Part shown: positions 32,101 through 42,847 of the stretch, one piece after another | Position numbering within the stretch: the first letter of the stretch is position 1 | Layout: each line of letters starts with the position of its first letter | Notes under the pieces: model-generated | What the model saw: only the letters and a program-made list of their open reading frames with translations | Databases searched by the model: none | Told to the model about the DNA's origin: nothing | Made by a program: the position numbers and the translations under genes | Assembly (NCBI RefSeq): GCF_024868665.1 | Contig: NC_079891.1 | Coordinates: forward strand, 11,713,910 to 11,777,909 | DNA: 64,000 bases | DNA from: Triplophysa rosa | Lineage: Eukaryota; Chordata; Actinopteri; Cypriniformes; Nemacheilidae | Direction: 5' to 3'

Positions 32101-34441
32101 TAAAATGTACTTCTGTGTCCAGCAAACTCACTAAAACACTGGAGCACAAGTTTGTCTTTGTCTCACAGTGTTATGATACACAAATAAAGAGATGTAGAAT
32201 TCACGTACTTTTGTCATTTATTATTAACTCGTTATATGCATAATGAACAACAATGATAATGCAGGATGCTGTTTATTCATACAAAGTGAACATGTTTTGT
32301 TATGGTTTACAACACGTATTAATCACAGTGTTGTCAATAAATGTCATGTCTTCGCTTTGACTTCGGAGTACTGTGAAAACGAATACAATAAACAAACAAA
32401 CAAACAAACAAACATGTGTATAGGAATGTTGCAGAAGGTGATGATTATCCATCCTGCACCGAAGTTTCACATGCTAAGTGATGCCACTCTGAGCCCAGAG
32501 TTCCAGCGCAGACAGATGTAACTGTCAGTTATTGAAAAACTATGGCATTTTCAAAAGTTAGAAACGTTGACGCTTTGAGTGTGAATGGGTCAACAGATAC
32601 GCATTTATTCTTCCTGCGTCGACGTGTACGAGGCCAGTTTGTCTCATTTGCTCGAGTCTGTTGCGGTTGTCAAAAGTGGAAACCTCAAACGGCATTATGA
32701 AACTAACGTTAGACCTAGACACTTTGAAGCAACTTACCCACAGCAGTCCGAGGTAAGGGGACGGAAAATAAATTAGCTCAAAGTCAAATATGAGCGATCT
32801 ACACGGGTCCTCCCTCACTCACTAAGAATACAGTGGATCTTAGGAAAAGACAACAAGCCCTTTACTGATGGGGAAATAGTAAAGAGTGCATGGTGGCTGC
32901 GTGTGAAACACTTTTAGATGGAAAAGAAAGACATGAACTAAAATAAAAAAATAACTAAACTGTAATTACCGCTTGCCCTTTTTTTGTTTTATTGGAAGGC
33001 GTCACTAGAGGGCGCAAGGGAACTTAAGGGTAGAGTTGCAGCACAAGAGAAGAAGAGTCTCACGTGCGTTGCATAAGCTAACTTCAGAGCAGCATTTAAA
33101 AGTTTATTTGAAACGCGTAATGGTGCTTAGTTTCCCCTTTCTTGGCAATAGCGGGACGAGGTATGTTATATTCAAATTGCATTTCATGCTATTGTATTTA
33201 TTTCTCATTTTTAGGATGAAGTAATTCTGTTTGAGTAAACCACGCTGTGTAATGCTGTGAAGTTCACATTGTTACGTATTGCATACGTACTGCTTGAGTT
33301 TAATTTTATGTTTCTTTTTTGTATAGTTTTACGGTGATAAACGATGCAGTAAGGATAAAGTGCAGTGTGGTGCATTGAAGTGTTGTGGTGTATGGAAAGA
33401 GTAAAACAATCACGACATTCCTTGAGTTGATTGCATCGAGACGGAATAAAACTGCAAACACCCGTCAAAACTCTCTGCCTCATGTTTCGAACGCCAAAGG
33501 GGCCGCTACACAAACCTTCCTTTCAACTGCAACAGCCACAAGAAGAGCTGAAATGTTATCAGAGGATGTCCAGTCACAATTTAATGCTGCTAACATTATT
33601 TGCTAATCTCAGTTCAGCAGAAAAGAACACTTTCGTTTTCTTTTAAAGTTATGTTGAAATGAATGTACGTTCGGTGCAGGTTTAGAGATTAAGGCATTTT
33701 GCACAAGACATTGGCTTCCTTCATTATATTGTTGTCAGACATTGTTACTGGTTGATCTTAAATATTTCATAGCAAAGTAACTTAAAGGACATTACAGAAC
33801 AGCATTAAAAGATATATTTTGTGAAGGATTACTTGTGTCATCTTATAGATATGAAAAGACATGTTTAGCCATGTGAGAACATCATATATAAATAATATAT
33901 TTTGTTCAATAAAAATGTTGTTTATGCTCGTTTCTTTGGTCTGCCAAAAAACATCAATTCATGCTTTTAGGTATTTAGGGTGAAGTATTTCTTTAATCGT
34001 ACCGACCTCGGCTGGTAAGGAGGGTTCATTTGCCGGACATCAAGCAGTTTTAGTTGATGACCCCTGCATTATAAGGTCTTTCAGTTACAATACCTTAAGG
34101 CAGAATAAAACAAGAAAAAGCACTGTGTGTTCTCTTGTACATTTGAAAACAATTCGAACACAGCATGTCGTTATTTGTGCTAAATCGTTAAAGAACTATT
34201 GGTTTTTTACGAGGCTGAATCTCTGACAAATGTCAAACATCGAACCAACTTTACATCGGCAGACTTGACACTGTTTTGATTTATGACACAAAACTTTATA
34301 AAGTATTCTGATCTGCAGCCATACATATTTCAATACCTCTGAATTCTTAAATGTAAACGTGCTTTGCTGTGTTTAACAGAATCGAGTACAGAAATGGCTG
34401 TATAATATTAGGTTTATACTTGATAAATATGGATAAATTGC
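32101..34441. other. Gene-free stretch left of cd38-like exon
   Basis: No second exon of the cd38-like gene could be recognised on the minus strand here. A CTCF-like TCACTAGAGGGCGC is present at about 33,004. The remainder is ordinary AT-rich sequence with short, unconvincing open frames. Confidence 0.4.
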
Positions 34442-34445
34442 TCAC

Positions 34446-34648
34446 CTCGAGGCGGATGTTTCGGTGTCCACATAGCTCTGGCATCTGCTCATAACAGTTT
34501 CCTTCAGGCCATGTTCTGTTTTAATCGTACAAATTAAGACAACCACGAAAATAATCGCAAACGCGAGAATCGTAACTGTACCGGCTATCAGACAAAGATT
34601 CCTTTTCGATTTTCCATGTGAAGTATTTACACCTGCCTCATATTCCAT
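34446..34648 (-). CDS. cd38: CD38-like ADP-ribosyl cyclase, exon 1
   Basis: Sixty-seven codons from ATG at 34648 end at a good donor (GCCTCGAG|GTGAGCA, last exon base 34446). Residues 1-17 are a basic cytoplasmic tail. Residues 18-42 are a membrane segment (LCLIAGTVTILAFAIIFVVV). Then the luminal side begins with GLKETVMSRCQSYVDTE, which lines up with the FPETVLARCVKY start of the vertebrate CD38 ectodomain. CD38 is a type II membrane enzyme that makes and hydrolyses cyclic ADP-ribose. The N-terminal membrane anchor favours CD38 over GPI-anchored BST1. Later exons lie at lower coordinates and were not found here, as expected if intron 1 is long. The call rests on topology and one motif. Confidence 0.6.
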
Positions 34649-34695
34649 GTTTTACCAGCGCCTCTGCAGTAACATTAGCTACTGTTGAGCGCAAC

Positions 34696-34703
34696 TGACG
34701 TCA
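34696..34703. promoter_or_regulatory. CRE-like TGACGTCA near the cd38-like start codon
   Basis: A perfect palindromic TGACGTCA lies 48 bp upstream of the ATG at 34648. This is a plausible proximal CREB/ATF site in the promoter or 5' UTR. Function is not shown by sequence alone. Confidence 0.4.
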
Positions 34704-35676
34704 TTTAAAAGTCGCCAAGGGTAGCCTATACAGCACAAAGTTTAAAGAGCGTGTGCAAAGAGCGTTTTAGCTTGACAAGCCCTTATTTTGAGTTTCGTCA
34801 CATTTCATAAAATGGTAATCAGTGTTTATCTTGCTTATGTTTTCTTTATTCATAACGCCGGGTTACAAAATATTTAATTAAATATCTGTGCTATTTCAGT
34901 GTGTTATTGTTTGTCATTACCAATATAGGTTGATGATTTTTAATCCTACCATTACGAAAATTAACCATGTTTTGTGTGGTAAAAGTGTAACCTAGTAACA
35001 TGTTTTCGGTGTATTGATTACAAATTGCAAAACTATGGTTTTACTACGGTAATCTTTGTTTTTGGTTTTAACTATATATTTTTTTATTTTGTGTTAAAAC
35101 AAAATAATCATTGTTTTAAAAAAAATGTTGTTAACCCCAATTTAATCAATACTCAACCATCGTTACTATACTATCAACACAAAAAAACAGTTCATTTTCG
35201 TAACGGGTTGCAAAATAAATAATGACGTCACGTTTTACGTTTTAGCAGTTGAAAAACAGAGTTACGACTAAAACCAGAGTTACGACACTCGCATAAACGT
35301 CATCCGTTGGAAGATTGGCATGCGGAAGTAACTCGAGGAGCGACCAATAGTTCCCTAACGCCATTTTCCTTTTATAAAAAAAAGTTAGCATTAAAGGGGT
35401 CATATGGCGCGAATACGTGTTTTTCTGTGTCTTTGGTGTGTTATAAGTTGCCCATGTATTAGACACGTAAAACTGCAAAAATTAAAGTGTCGGAAACAAA
35501 AGATGCATTCTTTCTAAAAGCGAATGCTCACCCAGACCTGCCTGAAATGCCTCATGTAACCACACCCCGGCGAATGTACGTCAGTTCCTAACATGATTTG
35601 ACTAAGACCGACCAAATCTAAACACAAGTAAGGTGGGCGTACTTTTAAATCTCATTGTATCGTCACCGCCACAGCC

Positions 35677-35982
35677 ATGTCTCGGAGATGCTGTGTGTTT
35701 CGTTGCGAAAAGAAAGACTCTTTGTTTGCCCTGCCAAAAGATGAGACAACTAAAAACGAATGGTTACATTTTATTTACAACACTGTTCCAGAAAAGTACA
35801 ATCCGAATGTTCAAGTTTGTGCAACGCATTTCACCGACGATTGCTTCACGAACCTGGGAGAGATCAAGACCGGCTATGCACGAAAGCTTTGGTTAAAAAG
35901 TGGGGCCATTCCAACCATTAAAACTTCACAAAGACAGTCTGGCACTTCAGATTCGCAGCCCTTAAGTATATGTTCATTGTAA
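35677..35982 (+). CDS. THAP-domain exon
   Basis: The ATG at 35677 opens a frame of 101 codons. It shows the C2CH THAP zinc-finger pattern: C5-x4-C10, then C48-x2-H51. It also has the conserved Pro20, Trp29, Phe52 and the AIPTI end motif (77-81). THAP domains bind DNA and occur in host regulators and in P-element-like transposases. After the domain the frame is short and ends CSL-stop; a possible donor (CTTAA|GTATAT, about 35,963) lies before the stop, so this may be exon 1 of a longer gene. No downstream exon was recognised. A second, related exon lies at 45298-45455. Confidence 0.7.
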   Translation: MSRRCCVFRCEKKDSLFALPKDETTKNEWLHFIYNTVPEKYNPNVQVCATHFTDDCFTNLGEIKTGYARKLWLKSGAIPTIKTSQRQSGTSDSQPLSICSL

Positions 35983-36796
35983 AAGACTTTTAAGGACTAA
36001 CGCGAGTTGAGTTCGTCATGTGTTTGTGATCTGCAAATGCAGACACGTGCACAACTTGAAAAAATGTCCTAATAGTCAGTAATTATGTTCCAACTAGAGG
36101 CAACAAATATCGTATTTATAATGGATTTAGGTCTTTCGCGACGAGACGTGGCGTAACACTGGTTGATCAAGAAGGGCAAAAAGCACTTGCGGTATTTATT
36201 ATCTTACCATTCCCTGCTGTAATGCGAGCTTGTTTCTATCTCACACAAACTCTGTATGATGTTTATGGTTGTTTGTTTACAGTCTTTATAATGTTGTGTA
36301 TAAAAGGTAAAATAGTTAGCTATAGTTTTTAACTATTTAACATAATATTATTTTAATAAAACCTTACCAATCCTTTATATTCTGCTCAAGTCACGCTAGC
36401 AAAATTGATGTATTGGCTTAATCATCTTAATTTTACGTATCAGATTGGGCTCGAATTGATATAAGGATGTACCGATGACATTTTATCACCTGTCAGTACA
36501 ATTGCTTGGGAACATGATGTTCCGAATATGGTAAGAGGTGTTACATTTCCGTCACACGCTTTCAGTATTCGACCAATCACTACGCACTGGTTAACTGGCC
36601 AATCATAGCACACCTCGCTTTTCAGAGCTATGAGCTTTGTAAAAAATCAGCGCGTTTCAGAGAGGCGGGGCAAAGAGGAGATACAAACATGCATGGTATG
36701 TGGAAAATACAGCGTTGTTGAACCTTAAATCGTGTATACACATTACGTTACATCTAAAACAAACAATAATATTCGTTTTAGCCATGTCATTTGATC
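35983..36796. other. Gene-free stretch after THAP exon
   Basis: Could be an intron of the THAP gene. No exon with recognisable motif was found. Confidence 0.35.
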
Positions 36797-37320
36797 CCTT
36801 TAAAGCTACAGTTTGTAAAAACCGCCGCTAGAGGGCGCACGATCAAAACAACAACAATGCCATAGCTTGATGACGCTGTGAAGGAGCGTGGAATGATGGG
36901 ATCTGTTGTCTTCAACTCCACTGCTGATGGCCATCAATCAGACGGGAACAAGAAATCATGTTAGCGGATGAGGTAAAGTCTTATAAATGTTTCGAATAAT
37001 TGTGGTTCATAAATAAGTGACTGCTCGAAACAAGCTAGTGGCTTGCTACACGCTAGACACTACTTCCGCATTTGTCCACTGTTGTCATGCGGTTTCTACA
37101 TCAGTAAAGGCGGTAACAAAGGGTAACACGGATATGACGCCATTGACAGGCGACTGCACAGCCCCGTGTCACTGTTTAGAATGGCGATTTTCTCACGATT
37201 TACAAGTAGTTGGAAATATTTGAGATATTGTACGTACTCAGCTGAACAAAATATATAACACTAGCCTAATGGTTTTTGGATATTTTACTGCAAAATAGTT
37301 ACAAACTGCACCTTTAAGGA
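36797..37320. mobile_element. MITE of about 525 bp carrying a CTCF-like site
   Basis: The left end is CCCTTTAAAGCTACAGTTTG and the right end, in reverse complement, CCTTAAAGGTGCAGTTTGTA. They form imperfect terminal inverted repeats of about 20 bp. CCGCTAGAGGGCGC occurs at about 36,827. An ATG followed by a donor-like GAG|GTAAAG inside it is considered chance. The superfamily is not assigned. Confidence 0.65.
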
Positions 37321-37559
37321 CGTCAACAAACTGATATTCTCCTACATGCTGACAAAATTCCCACACAGAAGATATTAAGAATTCAAAACGCACAGTCTAC
37401 GGCGCTTGGATTGTTTAGTTTCTTTCCTGACCAAGCTCACAGATGTGACTGCTTGCGTGTGGAGAACGTTCGTTTGCCTAACGTGCCTGCCTTGACTAAT
37501 TTAAAATAGCACACAGATACAGTTATACAACTACTTGTAGCCTATGGTTGGCTGGTGTT

Positions 37560-38700
37560 ATTTGCAGTGTTGGGCACGTTACTTTTAAAAAGTAATTACC
37601 CAGCGAACACAGTACGTTCTGACAACGTCGCCAGTTAATCTTCATTTGGTCACAGTGAAATTACTTTGTGACCACGTTCTGAGGACGTCTTGGAAACGTT
37701 CCATTTCTTAGAATTTTTAATTACGTTCCAGAAACGTCCTATAGCCACGTCCTCAAATAACGTCGTGAATTAATCCCATGGAGAAAGTTGTAGCGACGTG
37801 ATGTACTTGTCTTCAGATAACCTGGAGACTGGTCATTTCTATTTATTATGTTATTGTATAGAAAATTGATGATCAGAGTAAAATCTGTTGTAATGTCAGG
37901 ACGGATGCTATAAATCGACTTCTGACAGCTATTAAACAGGAGTTTAAGAATGCCTCTCACCTGACTCATTTAGTACGGTTGAATCGCACTAGAGTTTGTT
38001 TTTCTTCTGGGTGTGGTTCGTTTGGGCAGGTGTGAGTGCAGCAAAAAGCGGACCAAATAACCTTGAAGAGGTGGTCTCGGTACGTTTTCAAACGAACCCT
38101 GGAGCAGTTGTTTGTGGTGAAAACATTATCCGACCTCGAACAGACCCAATTGCAAAAAGTACTGCACTTTTTTGGACTAAACCAGCTGCCGTAGTCAGCT
38201 GCACTGTGCATTGTCGAATAAGGACAAGTGTTTGTTGACAGTTTGCACTAACATGGCCCCAGCAAGCAATAGCTGTCATTTCAACGTCTTGGTTAAGCAT
38301 AGTCCATATATAGTCCGGCTATGAGTAACCCACTTCTAGCCCAAATAACATTGAATTTCGTTACATGTCGTTTTTGCCTAAAAAAACTTTTATGATGTAT
38401 AATATTCCATCATGTAAACAAAACCAACAGTGTCTAAGGCATTTGGTTTAATTTATTTGACATGTTTTGTGCATAGCCACGATTTAGCTCCAATTCAGAC
38501 CGGCTATTTGTAGCCCACGTATAGTCAAGACTGGTTCATTTTCGTTCTTTGGCCAGTAAGAGCAGAGATTGTTGATGTATCTTATCATGTTCTATATTTA
38601 AAAAATATCAGCAAGATGTGTAGTCTGCTTTAAGTCCACCCTGCGAAATCGAGGCAATTTATGGTCTAATTGTAACGTCTTGGCTATAGCCCTGATAGAT
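37560..38700. repeat. Cluster of dispersed repeat fragments
   Basis: TGCAGTGTTGGGCACGTTAC at 37,566 is a hAT-type terminus common in fish. It is followed by diverged short repeats with ACGTTCTGAGGACGT, GGTTCGTTTGGGCAGGTGTG at about 38,015, and TAGTCCGGCTATGAGTA-like blocks at about 38,310 and 38,500. Ends are not resolved, and no gene was recognised. Confidence 0.5.
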
Positions 38701-38869
38701 CTATTTAGGATAGTGTACCAATGTGTTAAAGTGTTTACATGTATTTCGCTCACACATATCATTTTTGCTGTCCTTCACAATATTTATATACATTCTTTTT
38801 ATGTTTATTTATTAAAATGCAATTAGAATCTCAACCGCAAGATGGCTGAGACATACCTCCGTGAAGTTG

Positions 38870-39366
38870 GCACCCCATTTAAATAAATTGTCACCAAAAC
38901 TATACCATTCGTTTGTGCTGTGTTTGTGCTGATTTGTGCCGCAAAAATGACCGTTTGTGCTGGTTTGGCGTTCAAGATATTAAACATTCTTTTTCTTGGC
39001 TGTGTGACGTCACTCTCCACCCCATGTCGTCCAACTCTTATCAAATTGGTGCCGTTCGTTTGTGCTCGATTTGTGCCCGTTTGTGCCATTAAAACAAACT
39101 CTGTAACTACTTTCCTTCCCGAGATAGGCTATAACAAGAAGAATTTGGGGGCAATGACGTCACTTTTCACCCCATGTCGTTTAAATCGCCACAAACAGGT
39201 GCCGTTCGTTTGTGCTCGATTTGTGCCGTTAAAATGACCCTTGAATGTTTTTCCCTGGCTTGGAAATAACAAATATTATTTGCGGCAGTGACGTCACACT
39301 CCACCCCATGTCGTCCAAATCGCCCCAAACAGGTGGCGTTCGTGTGTGCTCTTTTGTGCCGTAAAA
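38870..39366. repeat. Tandem array, about 130-147-bp unit, CACCCCATGTCG type
   Basis: CACCCCATGTCG occurs at about 39,024, 39,171 and 39,303, each preceded by GTGACGTCA and followed by GTTCGTTTGTGCTCGATTTG or a close variant. A more diverged first unit starts near 38,870. The unit is unusual in mixing a CRE-like core with TTTGTGC repeats. Confidence 0.85.
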
Positions 39367-39397
39367 AGAAACATCATAATATCTTCTGATCTTTAGA

Positions 39398-39528
39398 AAT
39401 GAGCTATATATCTTAGACTTCGCTCGGCGCTGCGCAGAGCGATCGGCGTATTACACCAAAGTACCGCGAGAGCATAGCATACTGGAGACTTCTTGAATCG
39501 CTCTCGCGGTACTTTTATGTCTAGCTCA
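39398..39528. repeat. Inverted repeat with perfect 16-bp stem
   Basis: AAAGTACCGCGAGAGC (39458-39473) pairs perfectly with GCTCTCGCGGTACTTT (39500-39515) across a 26-nt loop. An outer ATGAGCTA/TAGCTCAT pair encloses it. It could be a MITE or a structured RNA. It is GC-rich relative to its surroundings. Confidence 0.7.
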
Positions 39529-39549
39529 TCGGTCTGCGCTGCCTGCCCT

Positions 39550-39642
39550 GCTATTATAAAAAACGTCTTTCTCTCCGTCCAGCTGGTACCATTTAACCTG
39601 TCTAGTTCGGCTCGTGTTGCGTGGTGCTGGTTATTACAGGTA
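39550..39642 (+). promoter_or_regulatory. Candidate core promoter and non-coding first exon
   Basis: ATTATAAAAAACG (about 39,551) is a TATA-like box. About 20-30 bp downstream is the pyrimidine tract CTTTCTCTCC, resembling a 5' TOP start. A donor-like TTACAG|GTACTGAC follows at about 39,639. No coding exon was recognised to the right, and the assembly gap begins 230 bp later. Confidence 0.3.
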
Positions 39643-39870
39643 CTGACATTCTTTTTTTAGATGTGGAATGTTTTTATTGACATCAAACTCCAAATCCATC
39701 ACTTCCAAGGTAACGTGATTTCATGACTTTCCTTGTTTGAAAGTTCACATAATTTGTACTGAGTCATTTTGCTCTTCATCCCTTTGTTTGCAGTCTTGTT
39801 CGTTGAAACAAGTATTATCACAGTGTTTTTCAGTTCTATTAAAAACAAATAACGTTTGTAGGCTAACTCT

Positions 39871-39970
39871 NNNNNNNNNNNNNNNNNNNNNNNNNNNNNN
39901 NNNNNNNNNNNNNNNNNNNNNNNNNNNNNNNNNNNNNNNNNNNNNNNNNNNNNNNNNNNNNNNNNNNNNN
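39871..39970. other. Assembly gap (100 N)
   Basis: Exactly 100 N, the conventional placeholder for a gap of unknown size. It abuts a tandem repeat, the likely cause of the break. Confidence 0.95.
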
Positions 39971-40198
39971 GGTTCGAGTCGTTCGTTCATCACGTGACAG
40001 CCCCCTACGCTTTACCAATGCAGTCATGAGCCGGAAAGAGAATTGATTAGTTCACCTCTCGAGTCTTCGGGTTCGAGTCGTTCGTTCATCACGTGACAGC
40101 CCCCTACGCTTTACCAATGCGTCTGAGCCGGAAAGAGAATTGATTAGTTCACCTCTCGAGTCTTCGGGTTCGAGTGTTCGTTCATCAACGTGACAGCC
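39971..40198. repeat. Tandem hAT subterminal repeats, ~98-bp unit
   Basis: Two full units and one partial of GTTCGAGTCGTTCGTTCATC, then ACGTGACAGCCCCCTACGC and CCGGAAAGAGAATTGATTAG. It is related to the hAT-type blocks at 6497 and 7371. The array probably continues into the gap. Confidence 0.85.
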
Positions 40199-40750
40199 TG
40201 TTATGGCCCGTCTAAGGCCAGGCCACAACAGAAAGATGTCTCAGACCCAAAATTCGTCATAACAGAATATTTATTGAAAACAAATAATATGGGATCAACT
40301 TTCAGACTTCGAAAACGCCAAAACAACAAACAAAACCCCACAACTTAAACCCCACTCCCTCTACATAACCTATAAAACAATAATAAAGAAAATTATTATG
40401 ATTTTCTACACAAACACTTCCCTTTCTCCCTACCCACATAAACAAGTTATAAGAAGGGAACAATAAAAGAAAAATGGCTTCGGAGTCCTACTATCCCAAA
40501 GAAAGAAAAATCACAATCACAGGGTGTCTAACTTATAATCAACAAAACATAACAAAAAACAGGCCCAAGACAATAAATGAGCAAGCTGCTGGCAGGCTAG
40601 CAAGCTAACAATGAATGGAGAGGACAGGCTTTTAATTCCCTCCCCAAAACAGCCACACCAATCAGAAGCAGCTATCCATTAGCCAATGAATGGCCTCCAT
40701 TCCTGCAACACAAACTCAACACAAACATACAAACAACCAGGGTTGTAACA
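40199..40750 (-). mobile_element. 3' LTR of Gmr1-like Ty3/gypsy element
   Basis: On the minus strand it runs TGTTACAACCCTGG...GACGGGCCATAACA, 552 bp, with AATAAA near its end. It is preceded by the polypurine GGGTGGGGG, directly downstream of the RNase H stop. The 5' LTR is absent from the window because the element is cut at the GA microsatellite. Confidence 0.88.
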
Positions 40751-40785
40751 CCCCCACCCATAAGATTACAGATTAACAAGCTGTT

Positions 40786-42783
40786 TCACATATGACATCT
40801 AGACAAAGTGTCAGCAATCACATTATCAATACCCTTTTTATGTACAATCTTCAAATTAAAACTTTGGCAAATGAGTGCCCACCGCATAAGGCGTTGATTC
40901 GTGTTGCACATGCGGAGAAGAAAAACAAGTGGGTTATGGTCAGTATAAACAACAATGGGCAGTGAACTAGAACCAAGATAAACCTCAAATTGTTGTAAGG
41001 CTAGCAAAAGGGCAAGAGCCTCTTTTTCTATAGTGCTATAGTTAACCTGGTGACGATTAAACTTCTTGGAATAAAAGCAGACTGGGCGGTCGATTCCATG
41101 ATTATCTTGTAATAAGACAGCACCAGCACCAGTTCCACACGCATCCACCTCCAGCTTAAATGGTTTCGAGAAGTCCGGAGCTGCTAACACAGGAGAACAA
41201 CACAACAAAGATTTGAGGCAATCAAAAGCGAACTGACACCTAGTATCCCATTTAAAAGCTACTGCGCCCCGCAGGAGATCTGTTAAGGGTTTTGCAACAT
41301 CTGAAAAGTTCTTGCAAAAACTCCGATAATATCCAGCCATCCCAAGAAATCGCCTAAGTTCTCGTCTTGTCGTAGGAACTGGGAAAGCATTAATGGCTTG
41401 GATCTTAGCATCAACAGGACGAACGGTTCCCTGACCAACTTGTTTACCCAAATAAGTGACTGTAGCACAACCAAATTCACATTTAGCAAGATTGAGTGTA
41501 AGGTTTGCCGATTGAAGACGCCCAAACACAGTGTCCAAAGTTTCAAGGTGCTTTTCCCAAGTGTCAGAATAACACACTACATCATCAAGGTATGCTTCAC
41601 AACAAGGTACATCACAAAGTACATAGGACATCAAACGTTGAAATGTTGCAGGAGCATTTTTTAAACCAAAAGCCATAACCTTGTATTGTAAAAAACAATC
41701 TGGAGTGGCGAAAGCCGAAATCTCTGAGGCACGGTCCGTAAGTGGGACCTGCCAATAACCCTTTAGCAAGTCTAACTTGGTCACAAACTTGGCATTTCCT
41801 ACCCTATCCACACAATCTTCCATTCTCGGAAGAGGAAATGAATCGGATTTGGTGATGGCATTAATCTTTCTATAATCAGTACAAAAACGAGCTGTGCCAT
41901 CAGGTTTGGGAACCAACAAACAGGGGGAACACCATGGGCTAGTACTTGAAACCGCAAAACCATTCTCTACCAAGTATTGTATCTCCTGCTTCATCAAAGC
42001 ACGTTTCACTGGGTTAACTCTATAAGCATTCTGTTTAACTGGGGCATGGCCATCTACATCAATATCGTGCTTCAGTACATTAGTGGTTGAAGGAATGTCA
42101 GAGAAAAGCAAAGGATACCTTTTAACTAAGGTTACAAGTTCATCTTGAGCCGAACTAGGTAAGTGAGATAACTTCGAAGACAAACTTAAAAGGGTCTCAG
42201 AGTTTGGCAAGCGTGCACATGGAACACAAGTGTTGCCTAAATGAAGTCCATCAACTTCTGGGGAGTAATCTGAAGGTGACACATTTACCACCAACACTGC
42301 GGCCGATGCTGGGGTTACGAGAGAGTTGTTAAGGCTAAAACGAGACACATAAGCTTTCAGCATATTAATATGACACACACGAGTTTTTCTCTTTCTATCT
42401 GGAGTCATAATCACATAGTCAGTGTCACTCAATTTCTGCTCAACAACATAAGGCCCTGAAAACTTAGCCTGAAGTGTTGAACCAGGCAAAGGCAACAACA
42501 CAAGAACTTCACTACCAACTGGAAATGAGCGACTTAGAGATTTTTTATCATACCAACTTTTCATTCGCGCTTGAGAGGAAGCAAGCGAGCGTTTGGCAAA
42601 ATCCCAAACAGCATGCAAACGCTCACGGAATGCGCACACATGTTCCAGCACATTCTTAGAATGGGATGGAGTCTGCTCTGTGGACAGAAGATGTTCTTGC
42701 AGAATTTTTAATGGCCCACGCACAACATGGCCAAAAACTAACTCTGAAGGGCTAAATCCCAGACTTTCCTGGACTAAATTTCT

Positions 42784-42786
<3 letters not shown>
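40786..42786 (-). CDS. Pol polyprotein fragment of Gmr1-like Ty3/gypsy retrotransposon
   Basis: This is an open frame of about 660 codons, 5'-truncated by a microsatellite. The order on the minus strand is the end of the integrase core (LVQESLGFSPSELVFGHVVR), the integrase C-terminus with a GPY-type motif (KFSGPYVV), and then reverse transcriptase. The RT has LVPKPDGTARFCTDYRKIN, FVTKLDLLKGYWQVP, FGLKNAPATFQRLM and YLDDVVCYS. RNase H follows (LEVDACGTGAGAVL, TIEKEALAL, YTDHNPL), with the stop at 40786. Integrase lies before reverse transcriptase, a Copia-like order, in a protein of clear Ty3/gypsy type. This is the published hallmark of fish and tunicate Gmr1-like elements. No frame lesion is visible, so it is probably young. 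Confidence 0.9.

Positions 42787-42844
<58 letters not shown>
42787..42844. repeat. (AG)n microsatellite
   Basis: About 58 bases of uninterrupted AG. It forms the exact junction between the truncated Gmr1-like pol gene and the LINE remnant. Confidence 0.97.

Positions 42845-42846
<2 letters not shown>

Positions 42847-42847
<1 letters not shown>

Noticed and set aside
36900..36990. Short exon (MLADE followed by a donor-like GTAAAG)
   Set aside because: It lies inside a MITE with inverted ends, so the ATG and donor are probably chance.
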